Shown piece after piece: positions 1-7,601 of a stretch of DNA of 17,105 nt. This DNA is from Candidatus Hodarchaeota archaeon (GTDB taxonomy: Archaea; Asgardarchaeota; Heimdallarchaeia; Hodarchaeales; Hodarchaeaceae): positions 1 through 17,105 of the forward strand of contig JAEOSR010000068.1 in the NCBI GenBank assembly GCA_016840285.1, read 5' to 3'. Numbering within the stretch: position 1 is the stretch's first letter; each line of letters opens with the position of its first letter. The position numbers and the translations under genes were made by a program. Below the pieces are notes generated by a model that saw nothing but the letters and a program-made list of their open reading frames with translations, made no database searches and had not been told where the DNA came from.

Positions 1-29
1 ACTCTGGTATATATTTTTCATGAATAAAG

Positions 30-1376
30 ATGTCTACTAACACAAATAAAAAATTTATTAATTCTCGTAAACTCTTTACGATGAAATTGACACCAGAGGA
101 ACGGACTGCTTATGACGAGTTGGCAGAAACTCATGGGTTCGGGACTCTTGCTGGCTTGATAAGAGCCTGTTTAGATGCTGCTATGAAGGATCCTTCTATT
201 TTAGATCCAACTGCAGATACCTCCTTGAGAAGAGTAAGTGGAGAAGAATTTGAATTGCTATCAGCTGTCAATAGTTCAACTGAAATATTACAATCATTGG
301 TAGAGAACGGTAGACAACGAGTAGAGAGACGTCTTAAAGCGATTTTATCTGGGGATGTACCAACTTTTATGGAGTTACCACATGCTCGAAGTAAAGAGGA
401 CCTTAAATCAGCCGATGTTGCTTTTCTAGGAATCCCTTGGGAAGGATTGAAATATCCAGACCCATGGACGATCTTACCTGAAACAGCAAGCCCTGCACCA
501 CCAAATTCTATTTATTACAGAACTGGAGCTGACAAATCGCCTGAAGCTATTAGAAAATATTCAATATTTTATTCGTTCAATCATGGATATGGTTTTTTTC
601 CAGAACTGTCTCGCGATTTCATTATTTTTAATCATCTGAAAGGAGTGGATTATGGTGATGTTGAAGTAGACATAACACAGCCGAGTACTTCTCTAAAAAA
701 ATGTCTGGAGAAAGTATCGGATATATACGAAGCTGGTGCTATTCCTTTAGTCTCAGGAGGAGATCATGCTATACCCTACCCATGTGTCCAAGCTCTTGCA
801 AAATATACTGAAGGAAACATTGGAATTATTACTTTTGATTCTCATTTCGATCTGTATTTTGAACCAGAGTTTTCCGCAGCGTCTCAATGGGGACGTCTTT
901 TTGATCTTCTCCCTCAAGTTGATCCAAAGAATTACTGTTCAATTGGGATACGAGGACTACGAAATCAACTACATGAATCTTATGTTGCCGAGGAGCTGGG
1001 AATTCAATATTATACGATGGTTGATATTGAAACACATGGAATAATCAGTGTTATTAATAAAGCTCTTGATCATGTGGGAACTGATATCGAGGCACTCTAT
1101 GTCTCCCTAGATATCGATGTTGTAGATCCTGCATTTTGTCCTGCTCAAAAATATCCAGAACCAGCAGGATTAACTTCAAGGGAAATTATTTCTGCTCTAA
1201 GACAGATCGGAAAAAATTGTTTGATTAATGGTTTCGATATCTGCTGTCTGGGGCCTCAATATGACACACCAACGGGACTCTCTGCACAACTATGTGCTCG
1301 ACTATTTATGGAAGTGATGGCAACAATCGCTTGGCAGAAAAAAATTCGTAAGCAGGGATCAAGCGGTGCTGGGTAA
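30..1376 (+). CDS. Ureohydrolase (arginase/agmatinase family) with RHH-like N-terminal extension
   Basis: This is probably a metal-dependent amidinohydrolase that removes urea from a guanidino substrate such as arginine, agmatine or guanidinobutyrate. The binuclear Mn-site motifs are visible: GGDH at residues 243-246, DSHFD at 270-274 (usual form DAHxD) and SLDIDVVDP at 359-367. The family is usually about 300 residues; this protein has 448. The first ~115 residues are extra, and residues 13-52 (strand KLFTMKL, then two helices) resemble a ribbon-helix-helix DNA-binding fold. The ATG at 30 keeps that strand, whereas an ATG at 81 would cut it. No Shine-Dalgarno is visible and a TATA-like TATATATTTT lies just upstream, so the message may be leaderless. 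The loop after the last metal motif reads PAQKYPEPAG instead of the common PGTGTPEPGG, so the substrate cannot be assigned. The stop overlaps the next start (TAATG). Family call is confident; substrate and DNA binding are inference. Confidence 0.88.
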   Translation: MSTNTNKKFINSRKLFTMKLTPEERTAYDELAETHGFGTLAGLIRACLDAAMKDPSILDPTADTSLRRVSGEEFELLSAVNSSTEILQSLVENGRQRVERRLKAILSGDVPTFMELPHARSKEDLKSADVAFLGIPWEGLKYPDPWTILPETASPAPPNSIYYRTGADKSPEAIRKYSIFYSFNHGYGFFPELSRDFIIFNHLKGVDYGDVEVDITQPSTSLKKCLEKVSDIYEAGAIPLVSGGDHAIPYPCVQALAKYTEGNIGIITFDSHFDLYFEPEFSAASQWGRLFDLLPQVDPKNYCSIGIRGLRNQLHESYVAEELGIQYYTMVDIETHGIISVINKALDHVGTDIEALYVSLDIDVVDPAFCPAQKYPEPAGLTSREIISALRQIGKNCLINGFDICCLGPQYDTPTGLSAQLCARLFMEVMATIAWQKKIRKQGSSGAG

Positions 1377-2560
1377 TGGTACATACAAAAAACAGAGATT
1401 TTGCAGTTCTTGGAAGTGGTAGACAAGGAACTGCTGCGGCATACGATTTGGTCAAATTTGGCAATCCTAATTCGGTAATAATTGGTGATATCAATGTAGA
1501 GCTAGCTCAAAACGCGGCTACACGGGTTAACCGTCTTTTAAACACGAAAATTGTCCAAGCGGAACAAGTGGATGTTACAAACCATAAGAAATTGATATCC
1601 TTTCTTGCTGACATAAATACTGTGATTAGTGCTGTACCCTATTATTACAATTTAGAGATAACGAAAGCAGCAATCACTAGTAAGACAAACATGTGTGATT
1701 TAGGTGGTAATACCGACCTTGTGCTAAAACAATTAGACATGAATCCCCAAGCTGAGGAAGCTGATATATCGGTTATTCCTGATTGCGGCCAAGTCCCTGG
1801 TATGGGTACAACTCTATGTGTCTATGCAATGAACCTGCTTGATAAGCCAGAAGAGGTGTTTATGTGGGATGGTGGTCTCCCCCAGACTCCACGACCACCT
1901 TTCAATTATTTGTTAACTTTCAATATTGAAGGTCTCATCAATGAATACTATGGAACCACAGAATTCCTACGGGATGGGAAAATCGTTGATATCCCCTGCT
2001 TTATCGAACTGGAAGAGATTGAGTTCCCTCCACCAATTGGGAAGTTGGAAGCATTTACTACGGCAGGAGGTACTTCCACAGCACCAAGAACCTTTGAAGG
2101 GCAATTAAAAACCTATCAAAATAAAACTGTGCGTCATCCTGGTCATTATATTCAATTGAAAACAATGCATGATCTTGGTCTTTTTGATCCTGAACCTATT
2201 GAAATTATCGATGTAAAAGTGGCACCTAGGGGAGTGTTCGCAAAGCTGTTTGAACCCAAAGTGACGTTTCCTGCAGATAAAGATGTGGTTGTTATCCGTG
2301 TTAAGTGCCTAGGAGAAAAGGATGGAAGACCAGCTCAAGCACAAGTAGACTTGATGGATTTCTATGATGAAACAACTGGTTTCACCGCCATGGAAAGAAC
2401 AACAGGTTGGGATGTATCAATAGTTGCAATTATGATGACTGATGGGCAAACACGTAAAGGTACTGTACCATTAGAGCTTGCTATTTCAAGTACGGATTTT
2501 GTACATGAGTTACAGCAACGTGGATTTTCTGTCTCGGAGAAGATAGATTTCTTAGATTAA
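1376..2560 (+). CDS. Lysine 6-dehydrogenase / saccharopine dehydrogenase family oxidoreductase
   Basis: A 394-residue NAD(P)-dependent oxidoreductase. The N-terminal Rossmann fold has the dinucleotide loop GSGRQG at 13-18. Conserved blocks of the L-lysine 6-dehydrogenase branch follow in order: CDLGGNTD (107-114), PDCGQVPG (135-142), GGLPQ (166-170), EAFTTAGGTSTAPRTF (225-240), KTVRHPGH (250-257) and TGFTAMERTTGW (334-345). The length is normal for the family and the gene looks complete. Its ATG shares one base with the ureohydrolase stop, so the two are translationally coupled and probably act in one pathway. By analogy the enzyme may oxidise the amino group of a diamino product such as ornithine or putrescine. 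A carboxyspermidine-dehydrogenase-like role, which reductively joins a diamine and aspartate semialdehyde, is the main alternative. The family is clear; the substrate is not. Confidence 0.87.
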   Translation: MVHTKNRDFAVLGSGRQGTAAAYDLVKFGNPNSVIIGDINVELAQNAATRVNRLLNTKIVQAEQVDVTNHKKLISFLADINTVISAVPYYYNLEITKAAITSKTNMCDLGGNTDLVLKQLDMNPQAEEADISVIPDCGQVPGMGTTLCVYAMNLLDKPEEVFMWDGGLPQTPRPPFNYLLTFNIEGLINEYYGTTEFLRDGKIVDIPCFIELEEIEFPPPIGKLEAFTTAGGTSTAPRTFEGQLKTYQNKTVRHPGHYIQLKTMHDLGLFDPEPIEIIDVKVAPRGVFAKLFEPKVTFPADKDVVVIRVKCLGEKDGRPAQAQVDLMDFYDETTGFTAMERTTGWDVSIVAIMMTDGQTRKGTVPLELAISSTDFVHELQQRGFSVSEKIDFLD

Positions 2561-2565
2561 CAAAG

Positions 2566-2916
2566 CTATTTTTTCTTTCTCTTCGCTATGAAAGCTCGGT
2601 ACCATTCTGGATTAGTTTTGTACATGAATATGAAAAATAACCCAATTAATCCAAATGCAGTGCCAATAGAGAATGTTGCCATAGTCATAGTAAAATAACC
2701 CCTCATTAAATCAGGTAATAAAAATGGAGCAGAAATGGCAGCGATTGCCCATCCAAAGATGAACATTAATATAGCTCTATTGTAATTTTTTCGCAATTCC
2801 TCATCTGTAATAAAACTTTCCTCTCCTGAAATTGTTTGTTGAGTACTTGTTTTAATATACCCGCCAGTTCTATACTTTAAAAGCGCATAAATGAGAATTA
2901 GTGCACCAATGATCAT
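2566..2916 (-). CDS. Small three-helix membrane protein, unknown function
   Basis: A 116-residue protein of no family I recognise. Hydrophobic segments lie at about 1-14, 47-69 and 79-99. A polar loop between the first two contains ITDEELRKNYNRA, and the tail is very basic (KRKKK), predicting a cytoplasmic C-terminus. The first helix is short from this ATG. The frame stays open for ten more codons upstream (AEETSGIISC) with further hydrophobic residues and a GAGGAG on the coding strand, so a non-ATG start upstream is possible. The gene converges on the dehydrogenase with only 5 bp between the stops. Confidence 0.6.
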   Translation of the reverse strand: MIIGALILIYALLKYRTGGYIKTSTQQTISGEESFITDEELRKNYNRAILMFIFGWAIAAISAPFLLPDLMRGYFTMTMATFSIGTAFGLIGLFFIFMYKTNPEWYRAFIAKRKKK

Positions 2917-2933
2917 ACATGATATGATTCCAG

Positions 2934-3125
2934 ATGTCTCCTCTGCTCATGAAAATTTATGCATTAATTTCAAGACAGGTGACCCGTGAAGAAGCAAGGA
3001 TTGCCGCAGAAACATGTATTTATACTAACACCTCTAAAATACAGAAAGACCTTGGCTGGAAACCTCGACCTGTCGAAGAATCGTTGCATCAGACAATTCA
3101 ATGGATCCAAAATCAACGGAATTGA
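2934..3125 (+). pseudogene. C-terminal remnant of NAD-dependent epimerase/dehydratase
   Basis: These 63 codons match only the last part of extended short-chain dehydrogenases of the sugar epimerase or dihydroflavonol-reductase-like type. VTREEARIAAE is followed by the diagnostic TSKIQKDLGWKPRP (usual form SSKAxxELGWxPRPLEE) and a final amphipathic helix ending TIQWIQNQRN. Intact enzymes are over 300 residues, with a GxxGxxG Rossmann loop and a YxxxK catalytic pair; both are absent. A stop codon lies in frame at 2925-2927, and the region further upstream belongs to the opposite-strand gene. The fragment is therefore a deletion relic, not a gene split by one frameshift. The next gene begins eight bases after its stop. 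Confidence 0.72.
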
Positions 3126-3132
3126 TTTAAAG

Positions 3133-3861
3133 ATGTTGGAAACCAAAAGAGGATTGTTGTCACAAATGAATCTCCAAGATCGTACACCAAATTGGCGTAA
3201 TATCAATGCGATAAGAATGGTCACCTCAACATTGGGCATACTTGTTGGGTTGGCTGGTATAGAACATGGGATTTTAGAAGTACTTCAAGGGGATGTATCT
3301 CCAGATGACATATGGATTGATGCAATTGGTCCTGGACAAAGGTTTTGGGAATATGCGACTGAAACAGCTATCACAATCATTCCAAACTATTTTTGGACGG
3401 GTATCTTAGCAATAATTATCGGCCTGATAGTAACAGTATGGGCAGCTGTGTTCATTGAACGGAAATACGGAGCTCGGATCCTATTTCTCCTTTCAATCAT
3501 ACTCTGGTTGGTTGGAGGTGGTTTTGCACCAATTTTCTTTACCATTTTTGCTACAATTACTGCTACTAGAATTAACAAACCCCTGACGTGGTGGGACAAA
3601 CATCTCCCTGTACAAGTACGGAGCTTCCTTGTCAAGTTGTGGCCTTGGGTTGTCCCCGCGCTCGTGCTAATTTTTTGGACGGGTGTAGAAATCACAATTT
3701 TTGGGTACCCCCTACTGTGGTTCTTTAACGCAGATCTTACATATGGCATTCAATGGATTCTAGGTTTCATCATGCTCGGGTTGATGTTAGTGTCCATCCT
3801 TTCAGCACTTGCATACGAGATCCAGAAACAACTCGATTCAGGGCAAGTTACTAATCTATGA
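3133..3861 (+). CDS. Five-helix integral membrane protein, unknown function
   Basis: Unrecognised 242-residue membrane protein. Hydrophobic segments fall at about 28-50, 82-105, 112-140, 167-190 and 201-226. The loop between helices 1 and 2 carries acidic and aromatic residues (GDVSPDDIWIDAIGPGQRFWEY), and the helix 3-4 loop has TWWDKHLP. The frame is open from 2986, but its first 49 codons lie out of frame over the epimerase remnant and are poor, basic and non-hydrophobic. ATG at 3133 (MLETKRG) is preferred, with ATG at 3166 (MNLQDRT) as the alternative; neither has a convincing Shine-Dalgarno. It is followed by T-runs that look like a terminator. A sensor, transporter subunit or stress membrane protein are all possible and none is supported. 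Confidence 0.72.
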   Translation: MLETKRGLLSQMNLQDRTPNWRNINAIRMVTSTLGILVGLAGIEHGILEVLQGDVSPDDIWIDAIGPGQRFWEYATETAITIIPNYFWTGILAIIIGLIVTVWAAVFIERKYGARILFLLSIILWLVGGGFAPIFFTIFATITATRINKPLTWWDKHLPVQVRSFLVKLWPWVVPALVLIFWTGVEITIFGYPLLWFFNADLTYGIQWILGFIMLGLMLVSILSALAYEIQKQLDSGQVTNL

Positions 3862-3922
3862 CATTGAACAACTCTATAGCAAGTATTGACATTAATTAGT
3901 GAATGTCTTGTGTGAGGAGGGA

Positions 3923-3943
3923 GTTTTTCACTTTTTTTTCTTC
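3923..3943 (+). terminator. Oligo-T termination signal after the five-helix membrane protein
   Basis: T5 (3924-3928) and T8 (3932-3939) lie about 62 bases after the stop at 3861, without a clear hairpin. Archaeal RNA polymerase terminates at such T-tracts, so this is a reasonable but unproved terminator. Confidence 0.4.
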
Positions 3944-4198
3944 TAAAAAGGCACACCACTGCTTACGGATTGATGAATGACTGAGTATATGGTATATAAC
4001 TCCTAGTGTGAATTTAATCAGCTAAACTGAAAGAATTGCAGTTATCTACCATTTTAGTACAATTTAGTTAGGGTATTTCGGCATTGGACTCGTAGGGAAG
4101 TTATATTGTTGCCTCAAAATTTATTCTTTTATATTATTGATGATTGTTGTGTATTGGTGATGTGATTTCTTTAAAATAACTGGTAAGGTGTCTTGACA
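3944..4198 (+). promoter_or_regulatory. Noncoding stretch and leader of the zinc-ribbon membrane protein
   Basis: No convincing coding sequence lies between the membrane protein at 3861 and the start at 4199. TATA-like strings occur at about 3988-4000 (ATATGGTATATAA), 4127-4135 (TTTTATATT) and 4169-4178 (CTTTAAAATA). AAGGTG at 4185-4190 is a Shine-Dalgarno match to archaeal 16S tails, 8 bases before ATG 4199. The 4127 box would give a leader that contains this site; the 4169 box would give a leaderless message. The in-frame TTG at 4193 is only two bases from the site and is a worse start. Confidence 0.4.
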
Positions 4199-5029
4199 AT
4201 GGCTTTCTGTGAGAATTGTAGTACAGCTAATGAGGATGGATCTATCTTTTGTCCTGTATGTGGTAGTAAATTAACTGACTCACCTACTGATGTTAATAAG
4301 ATTGACGTGTTGAAAAAACAGGTTCATAAACAACAGCCTCGTGATTTTCATCCCCTCCAGAAATTAACTCCTCAACAACAGGCCCAGGCATCTTATTATG
4401 TTGTATTAGCCGTAGGCATTTTGATGATTGCTTTTTCAATTTCCATTCTTATCCCAGGCTCAATTGATATTGTTCTCCCAATAACCTTCATGGTCATTGG
4501 TATCTCTTGTGCTTTTCTCGCTTCTCGGCAATCTGAGCGTGATATTTCTTTTTTCGTTGCCATTATTTTCGGTGTTCTCACGATTGGTTTTTCATTGATG
4601 ATTGAAGGCTCTACTTCTATTATTCTGCCAATTGGTTCAATGGTTGTTGGATTGACTCTCACATATTATTTTGCGCTACAATCCGATCGGGATCCGTCTT
4701 TTTTCGTAGCAATTGCTTTCGCAGTTGTATCATTTGGATTTGCCTTAACTTTCCATGACGCTGCGGATTATATCTTTCCTATTGGGTTCATATCAGTTGC
4801 GTTATCTCTAACCTATTATTTCTCACGGCAATCCTCGCGTGACCCATTATTTTTCGTAGCGATTGCCTTTGGTATCCTTACTTTGGGTGCTGCTCTTACG
4901 TTTGACGAATCAGTAAATTTAATCTTTTCCACGGGAGCCATTTTGATTGCGGTTGTGATCATTATTTGGGCACTCAAGCGTATATCAGCTCAGAATTCTC
5001 TTAATAGTCGTGGATCTAATTTCAACTGA
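4199..5029 (+). CDS. Zinc-ribbon membrane protein with four tandem two-helix repeats
   Basis: A 276-residue protein. The N-terminus is a short zinc ribbon: two Cys pairs (CENC at 4-7 and CPVC at 18-21, the second followed by G). A polar, Gln-rich linker follows (to about residue 62). The rest is four tandem units of two membrane helices each. Units 2-4 have an exact 50-residue period, marked by QSERD, QSDRD and QSSRD, each followed by a phenylalanine-rich FFVAI block. Unit 1 is two residues longer and more diverged (SYYVVLAVGIL). The last unit ends in a basic tail. The zinc ribbon should be cytoplasmic, with eight helices in the membrane. ATG 4199 is chosen for its AAGGTG site. No known family is recognised for the membrane part; zinc-ribbon-plus-membrane architectures are common in archaea and mostly uncharacterised. 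The repeat points to recent internal duplication. Confidence 0.82.
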   Translation: MAFCENCSTANEDGSIFCPVCGSKLTDSPTDVNKIDVLKKQVHKQQPRDFHPLQKLTPQQQAQASYYVVLAVGILMIAFSISILIPGSIDIVLPITFMVIGISCAFLASRQSERDISFFVAIIFGVLTIGFSLMIEGSTSIILPIGSMVVGLTLTYYFALQSDRDPSFFVAIAFAVVSFGFALTFHDAADYIFPIGFISVALSLTYYFSRQSSRDPLFFVAIAFGILTLGAALTFDESVNLIFSTGAILIAVVIIIWALKRISAQNSLNSRGSNFN

Positions 5030-5072
5030 TAATTTCTTATTCTCGACCCCATTTTAAGCTTTGATTCGTGAT

Positions 5073-6686
5073 TTATCTCTCTTTCTTCAGGAAGACAAAT
5101 ATATATCCTATTAAGAGAAAAGAGATCATGTCAAAACCAGGGAAAGTAGAAGGAGTTCTATTTTTAGTAGTTGTTGTAACAGTTGTAGTAGCATCAGTTT
5201 TAGTTGATATGGATGTTGATGCTTCTTCTTCCTCACAAAATTCGAACCTACAGAGAAAAAGATCGAAATCTCCTCCACCATAAGAGTCTTGATAAGGATT
5301 CACAAGAGGGAGATTTCTAGAACTACCATGTCCTCCTAAAATAAACGAATTATTTGTTCCAGGAATGAATACAATTGAAGTGGCATAGTCATTTCCTAAT
5401 CCTCCAAAATACGAAGAAAAGAGCAAATCCTGCCCATCATTACTCATTGCTAAGAAATAACCGTTCCACCAACCATTATTTGTAGCTTGAAAGGCATTTT
5501 TTACTGGAAAATTGTATGAACCAGTGCTGCCCGCTAGAAAAATATTTTCATTTGAATCAATGGTCAGATCGATTGATCCCTCGCTTCCACTTCCACCGAT
5601 AAATGTTGAGAATGATATTTGTTGTCCATCTGGGCTTAATTTAGCCAGAAAAGTATCCAATTCTCCCCCTCCATATTGGTCTTGAAGAGCATTGACCACC
5701 GGAAATCCCTGGGAATTAGTTTCTCCTGTAGCTATGATATAATTATTTGAATCACAAATAATCTTTCCTGGTCCCCATGGGCGTGATCCTCCATAGAAGG
5801 TTGAAAAAACCAACTCCTGACCATCAGAAGAGAATTTAGCTAGAAAAACATCCCAACTCGTTGTGTTTTTGCTTGGTCTAAGAGCATTTTTGATAGGAAA
5901 TTGTTCTTCGGAGGAAGTCACTCCGATTACTATAATATTATCATTTCCATCAGTAGTCACTTCCTTAATTTGTTCATCCTCTGTTCCTCCGAAATATGTC
6001 GAAAAAATAGCGGTTTGACCATCAGGAGTGATCTTTGTAATAAAAGCATCTGTTCCACCAGTGTTATTCTCTTGATAAGCGTCTTTAATTAAGAAATTAG
6101 TGGCGATAGTTGAACCTGTAACTATAATATTATCATTTGAATCGGTAGTAACCTCTATAGAATAATAAGGACTTGCAGATCCTAAATACGTGGAGAAAAT
6201 AACGTTTGATCCGTCTGAAGATAGTTTTAAAATGAAAATGTCTCTTTCATAAGCACTTCGGTTTGCCACCAAAGCATTTTTCAATGGAAAGTCGGTTGAG
6301 GGAGTTGTACCTACTAGTATCATATTCCCCTGTGAATCAATTGTCGCTCCACTGACAAAATCATCCCCCGAACCGCCATAATAAGTGGAGTATAGTATTT
6401 CTTCTCCCAGGGTATCTAGTTTCATGCAAATAATATCGCGTTCACCGTTATTTACTGATTGAATGGCATTTTTCAAAGGATAATCTGTACTTCCCGTACA
6501 TGAAAATAACACACAATCATTTGAATTATCAAAATAAATAGAAACATGACCTTCTTCCCCATTTCCACCTAGATAAGTAGAATAAGAAATCTGATATTCA
6601 GTAAAATCTACTGCATAAGAAACTGGAATGATGAAGCAAATAACTACAAAAGTCGTAAATATAACTAATTTTAATTTTTTATTCAA
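5073..6686 (-). CDS. Secreted seven-repeat SBBP beta-propeller with PGF-type C-terminal anchor
   Basis: A 537-residue surface protein. Residues 1-25 form a clear signal peptide (MNKKLKLVIF, hydrophobic core, cleavage after PVSYA). Seven repeats of 63-66 residues start near 33, 97, 163, 226, 292, 357 and 421. Each opens with (I/L/V)xFSTYxGG, has DSxxNIxxxGxT in the middle and FPxKNAxQ, and ends with KLSxDGQ; this is the SBBP beta-propeller pattern, and seven repeats fit one closed propeller. A Thr-rich stalk (about 488-514) leads to PGF at 516-518, a hydrophobic helix and the basic end KKER. This tripartite tail resembles PGF-CTERM signals cut by archaeosortase. The frame is open from a TTG at 6758, but the TTG at 6686 begins the signal peptide exactly and has AAAGGTG five bases upstream. 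Role is probably adhesion or cell-surface binding; ligand unknown. It converges with the zinc-ribbon gene. Confidence 0.85.
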   Translation of the reverse strand: MNKKLKLVIFTTFVVICFIIPVSYAVDFTEYQISYSTYLGGNGEEGHVSIYFDNSNDCVLFSCTGSTDYPLKNAIQSVNNGERDIICMKLDTLGEEILYSTYYGGSGDDFVSGATIDSQGNMILVGTTPSTDFPLKNALVANRSAYERDIFILKLSSDGSNVIFSTYLGSASPYYSIEVTTDSNDNIIVTGSTIATNFLIKDAYQENNTGGTDAFITKITPDGQTAIFSTYFGGTEDEQIKEVTTDGNDNIIVIGVTSSEEQFPIKNALRPSKNTTSWDVFLAKFSSDGQELVFSTFYGGSRPWGPGKIICDSNNYIIATGETNSQGFPVVNALQDQYGGGELDTFLAKLSPDGQQISFSTFIGGSGSEGSIDLTIDSNENIFLAGSTGSYNFPVKNAFQATNNGWWNGYFLAMSNDGQDLLFSSYFGGLGNDYATSIVFIPGTNNSFILGGHGSSRNLPLVNPYQDSYGGGDFDLFLCRFEFCEEEEASTSISTKTDATTTVTTTTKNRTPSTFPGFDMISFLLIGYIFVFLKKER

Positions 6687-7035
6687 AAAAACACCTTTAG
6701 TAGCTTTGCTGTTGATTATGGATCTTATTATAATAAAAATAGCGATTGATGCAATCAATTAGAATTTTGCAATGGTTTCAGACGCCTAATGTTGAAATTT
6801 TAATTTTATAAATAATATACGTCTTGACAAAACAATCATTTGTAAATTAATTTATTATATTCTTTCAAAGAGAGATTTCACAACTACTTACATGGTTAAA
6901 ACGAAATAACTCCAAATAGATAACTCCGTAACTAATTTCATATTACCTCATTCATTTCATCCCAAACTATCCGAATAACTAAAAACAACTAATCCGTAAA
7001 GGACTCACTATATCAACAAGAGAAGGTATTGATGA
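6687..7035 (-). promoter_or_regulatory. AT-rich intergenic region with promoter and leader of the SBBP propeller gene
   Basis: On the minus strand AAAGGTG (6698-6692) precedes the TTG start by five bases, and a TATA-like TATTATAA at about 6733-6726 sits about 40 bases upstream of it. A second TATA-like box, TTTATAAAT, lies near 6806-6814. The rest, up to the methyltransferase remnant at 7036, is full of stops in all frames I checked and shows no RNA gene. Confidence 0.4.
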
Positions 7036-7548
7036 AAATGGCGAATTATAATTTCAGAATCCTTACACCATATTGAGGATCCTCAACAAGTTTTAAAGGA
7101 AATAAATCGAGTTACCCAAACAAATGGAATGTTCATTCTCCAAGAATCCATTTCTGATAAAAATCAAGAGAAATCTAGAATTTCTGATGCATTACTACAT
7201 GAATTTATTTCTCAAATTAACACCTTAAGGGGACATTTTCATAGAGGATTTTTTGAACAACAAGAGATTGTTGTTATGGTCCAAGAGTCTGGTTTCAAGA
7301 ATATTGATGTTTTCATTTCAAATTTTTCCCTCAAATGCGCTTTATGCAAGTATTTGGAGAATTGTAACGATTCTATGAGTGATAAAATGATTAACAAAGG
7401 TTTGAGAGAGGAAAGTAGAAGTCTTAGATTTATTAAAGACCATCCGAAATATTCATACTTTAGAAAAGAAGCCTCTTTACTTAGAAAGACAATTCGTCAG
7501 AATGGCTATTCTCCTGCTTCTGTTGTTTTTATAGTAGCACAAAAATAG
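7036..7548 (+). pseudogene. 5'-deleted SAM-dependent class I methyltransferase remnant
   Basis: The open frame directly after a stop at 7033-7035 begins IIISESLHHIEDP, then QQVLKEINRV, then TNGMFIL. This is the classic second half of a UbiE/Methyltransf_11-type domain (motif II/III region, LHHxxDPxxxLxEIxRVxKPGG). The first ~60-80 residues with the SAM-binding ExGxGxG loop are missing, and upstream DNA is noncoding in every frame checked. No ATG, GTG or TTG lies before 7129, where an ATG could express only the last 139 residues. That tail keeps a cysteine-rich patch (CALCKYLENC) and a basic C-terminus. It may be a deletion remnant or, less likely, a re-used small protein. A hairpin plus T-run follows it. 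Confidence 0.7.
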
Positions 7549-7581
7549 AGAATAGCTTGCTGTTTAAAGAATTTCAATCTT

Positions 7582-7601
7582 AATTGGAACCAATTTTTTT
7601 T
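7582..7601 (+). terminator. Hairpin plus T-run after the methyltransferase remnant
   Basis: AATTGG and CCAATT form a small perfect inverted repeat (7582-7595) running into eight T residues (7594-7601), 34 bases after the stop. This resembles an intrinsic terminator. Retention of it suggests the remnant was once a complete transcription unit. A second T-run (T9, 7685-7693) lies just before the transporter promoter. Confidence 0.45.

Noticed and set aside
2986..3132. N-terminal 49-codon extension of the five-helix membrane protein
   Set aside because: It overlaps the epimerase remnant in another frame and lacks hydrophobic or conserved character, so the start at 3133 is preferred.
3387..3749. 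Minus-strand open frame of 120 codons inside the five-helix membrane protein
   Set aside because: It is a shadow: the plus-strand frame has clear membrane helices while this one is Arg/Thr-rich with no motif.
5232..5256. GGTTCGAATT-like string on the minus strand, as in tRNA T-arms
   Set aside because: It lies within the propeller coding sequence and no acceptor, D or anticodon stems surround it.
5068..5283. Open frame on the plus strand encoding a valine- and serine-rich peptide
   Set aside because: It is the antisense shadow of the Thr-rich stalk and PGF tail of the propeller gene; the low-complexity run comes from the stalk codons.
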